5,189 nucleotides of DNA from CAZXMB01 sp964641715 (GTDB taxonomy: Bacteria > Desulfobacterota > BSN033 > UBA1163). Location of the stretch: the NCBI GenBank assembly GCA_964641715.1, contig CAZXMB010000192.1:1-5189 (forward strand), written 5' to 3'. Position numbers and translations under genes: made by a program. Every line of letters begins with the position of its first letter. Within the stretch, counting starts at the first letter, position 1. The notes under the pieces were generated by a model. That model was not told where the DNA came from and did no database searches. It saw nothing but the letters and a program-made list of their open reading frames with translations. Shown one piece after another: positions 5,128-5,189 of the stretch.

Positions 5128-5171
5128 CCGACTCCCTCCCCTTTGCCTATGTATCTTTACGGGAAAGTCGG
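5128..5171 (-). other. Possible stem-loop in the fabD leader
   Basis: CCGACT (5128-5133) pairs with AGTCGG (5166-5171), and CCC (5134-5136) with GGG (5161-5163), with a two-base bulge and a 24-base loop. In the fabD transcript this would fold about 55 bases upstream of the start. No known riboswitch or attenuator is recognised, and no convincing promoter was found in the leader. A stem of this length may be chance. Confidence 0.25.
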
Positions 5172-5177
5172 CTGAAT

Positions 5178-5189
5178 GCCCCGCCCTGT
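5178..5189 (+). repeat. Hairpin repeat, partial copy 3 at the window edge
   Basis: The last 12 bases, GCCCCGCCCTGT, are identical to the left stem and loop of the 50-bp hairpin repeat at 138-149 and 1249-1260, in the same orientation, and are cut by the edge. The sequence to the left (AAGTCGGCTGAAT) does not match the left part of the other copies and lacks their TTGAC start, so this would be a variant sharing only the hairpin side. Twelve GC-rich bases are weak evidence alone; the exact loop match makes a relation plausible. Confidence 0.45.

Noticed and set aside
5145..5177. Promoter for fabD (TTCAGC, 17 bases, TACATA on the minus strand)
   Set aside because: The -10 matches only three of six consensus positions, and the -35 is also poor; no better pair was seen.

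Overview
The window holds seven complete protein genes, all on the minus strand, so transcription runs from high to low coordinates: fabD, fabG, acpP, fabF, rpiB, comEB (dCMP deaminase), nrdR. All seven are identified from family motifs with catalytic residues in place. The order fabD-fabG-acpP-fabF followed by rpiB, a dCMP deaminase and nrdR is one I associate with Deltaproteobacteria in the broad sense (Desulfobacterota and relatives). That assignment rests on gene order and protein style, not on a search. Base composition is moderate, and three of the seven genes appear to start with TTG.

Layout from the right edge. 5101-5189 is the fabD leader and contains the cut-off edge of a GC-rich hairpin repeat. 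1852-5073 is a tightly packed fatty-acid synthesis operon: FabD loads malonyl groups onto the acyl carrier protein AcpP, FabF condenses them with the growing chain, and FabG reduces the product. rpiB (1398-1850) follows fabF after one base. 1165-1397 has no gene; it holds a second hairpin repeat, two stretches resembling dispersed intergenic repeats, and a candidate promoter facing comEB. comEB (661-1164) and nrdR (156-635) form a nucleotide-metabolism pair: dCMP to dUMP for thymidylate, and the repressor of ribonucleotide reductase genes. 1-109 has no recognised gene.

The genes are ordinary housekeeping genes, and I found no large undescribed system. The unusual part is the short repeats. 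A 50-bp hairpin element occurs twice with a single mismatch (110-159, 1227-1276), and its hairpin core begins again at 5178-5189. These positions lie beside the places where, from memory of related genomes, ribD, glyA and fabH would be expected. The stop codons of nrdR and comEB lie inside repeat sequence, and that of rpiB may do so. The second copy also supplies the -35 half of a plausible comEB-nrdR promoter. The 50-bp unit starts with TTGAC and ends with hairpin plus TTCAC, which resembles a transposase-less mini-element of IS200/IS605 type; this is a hypothesis.
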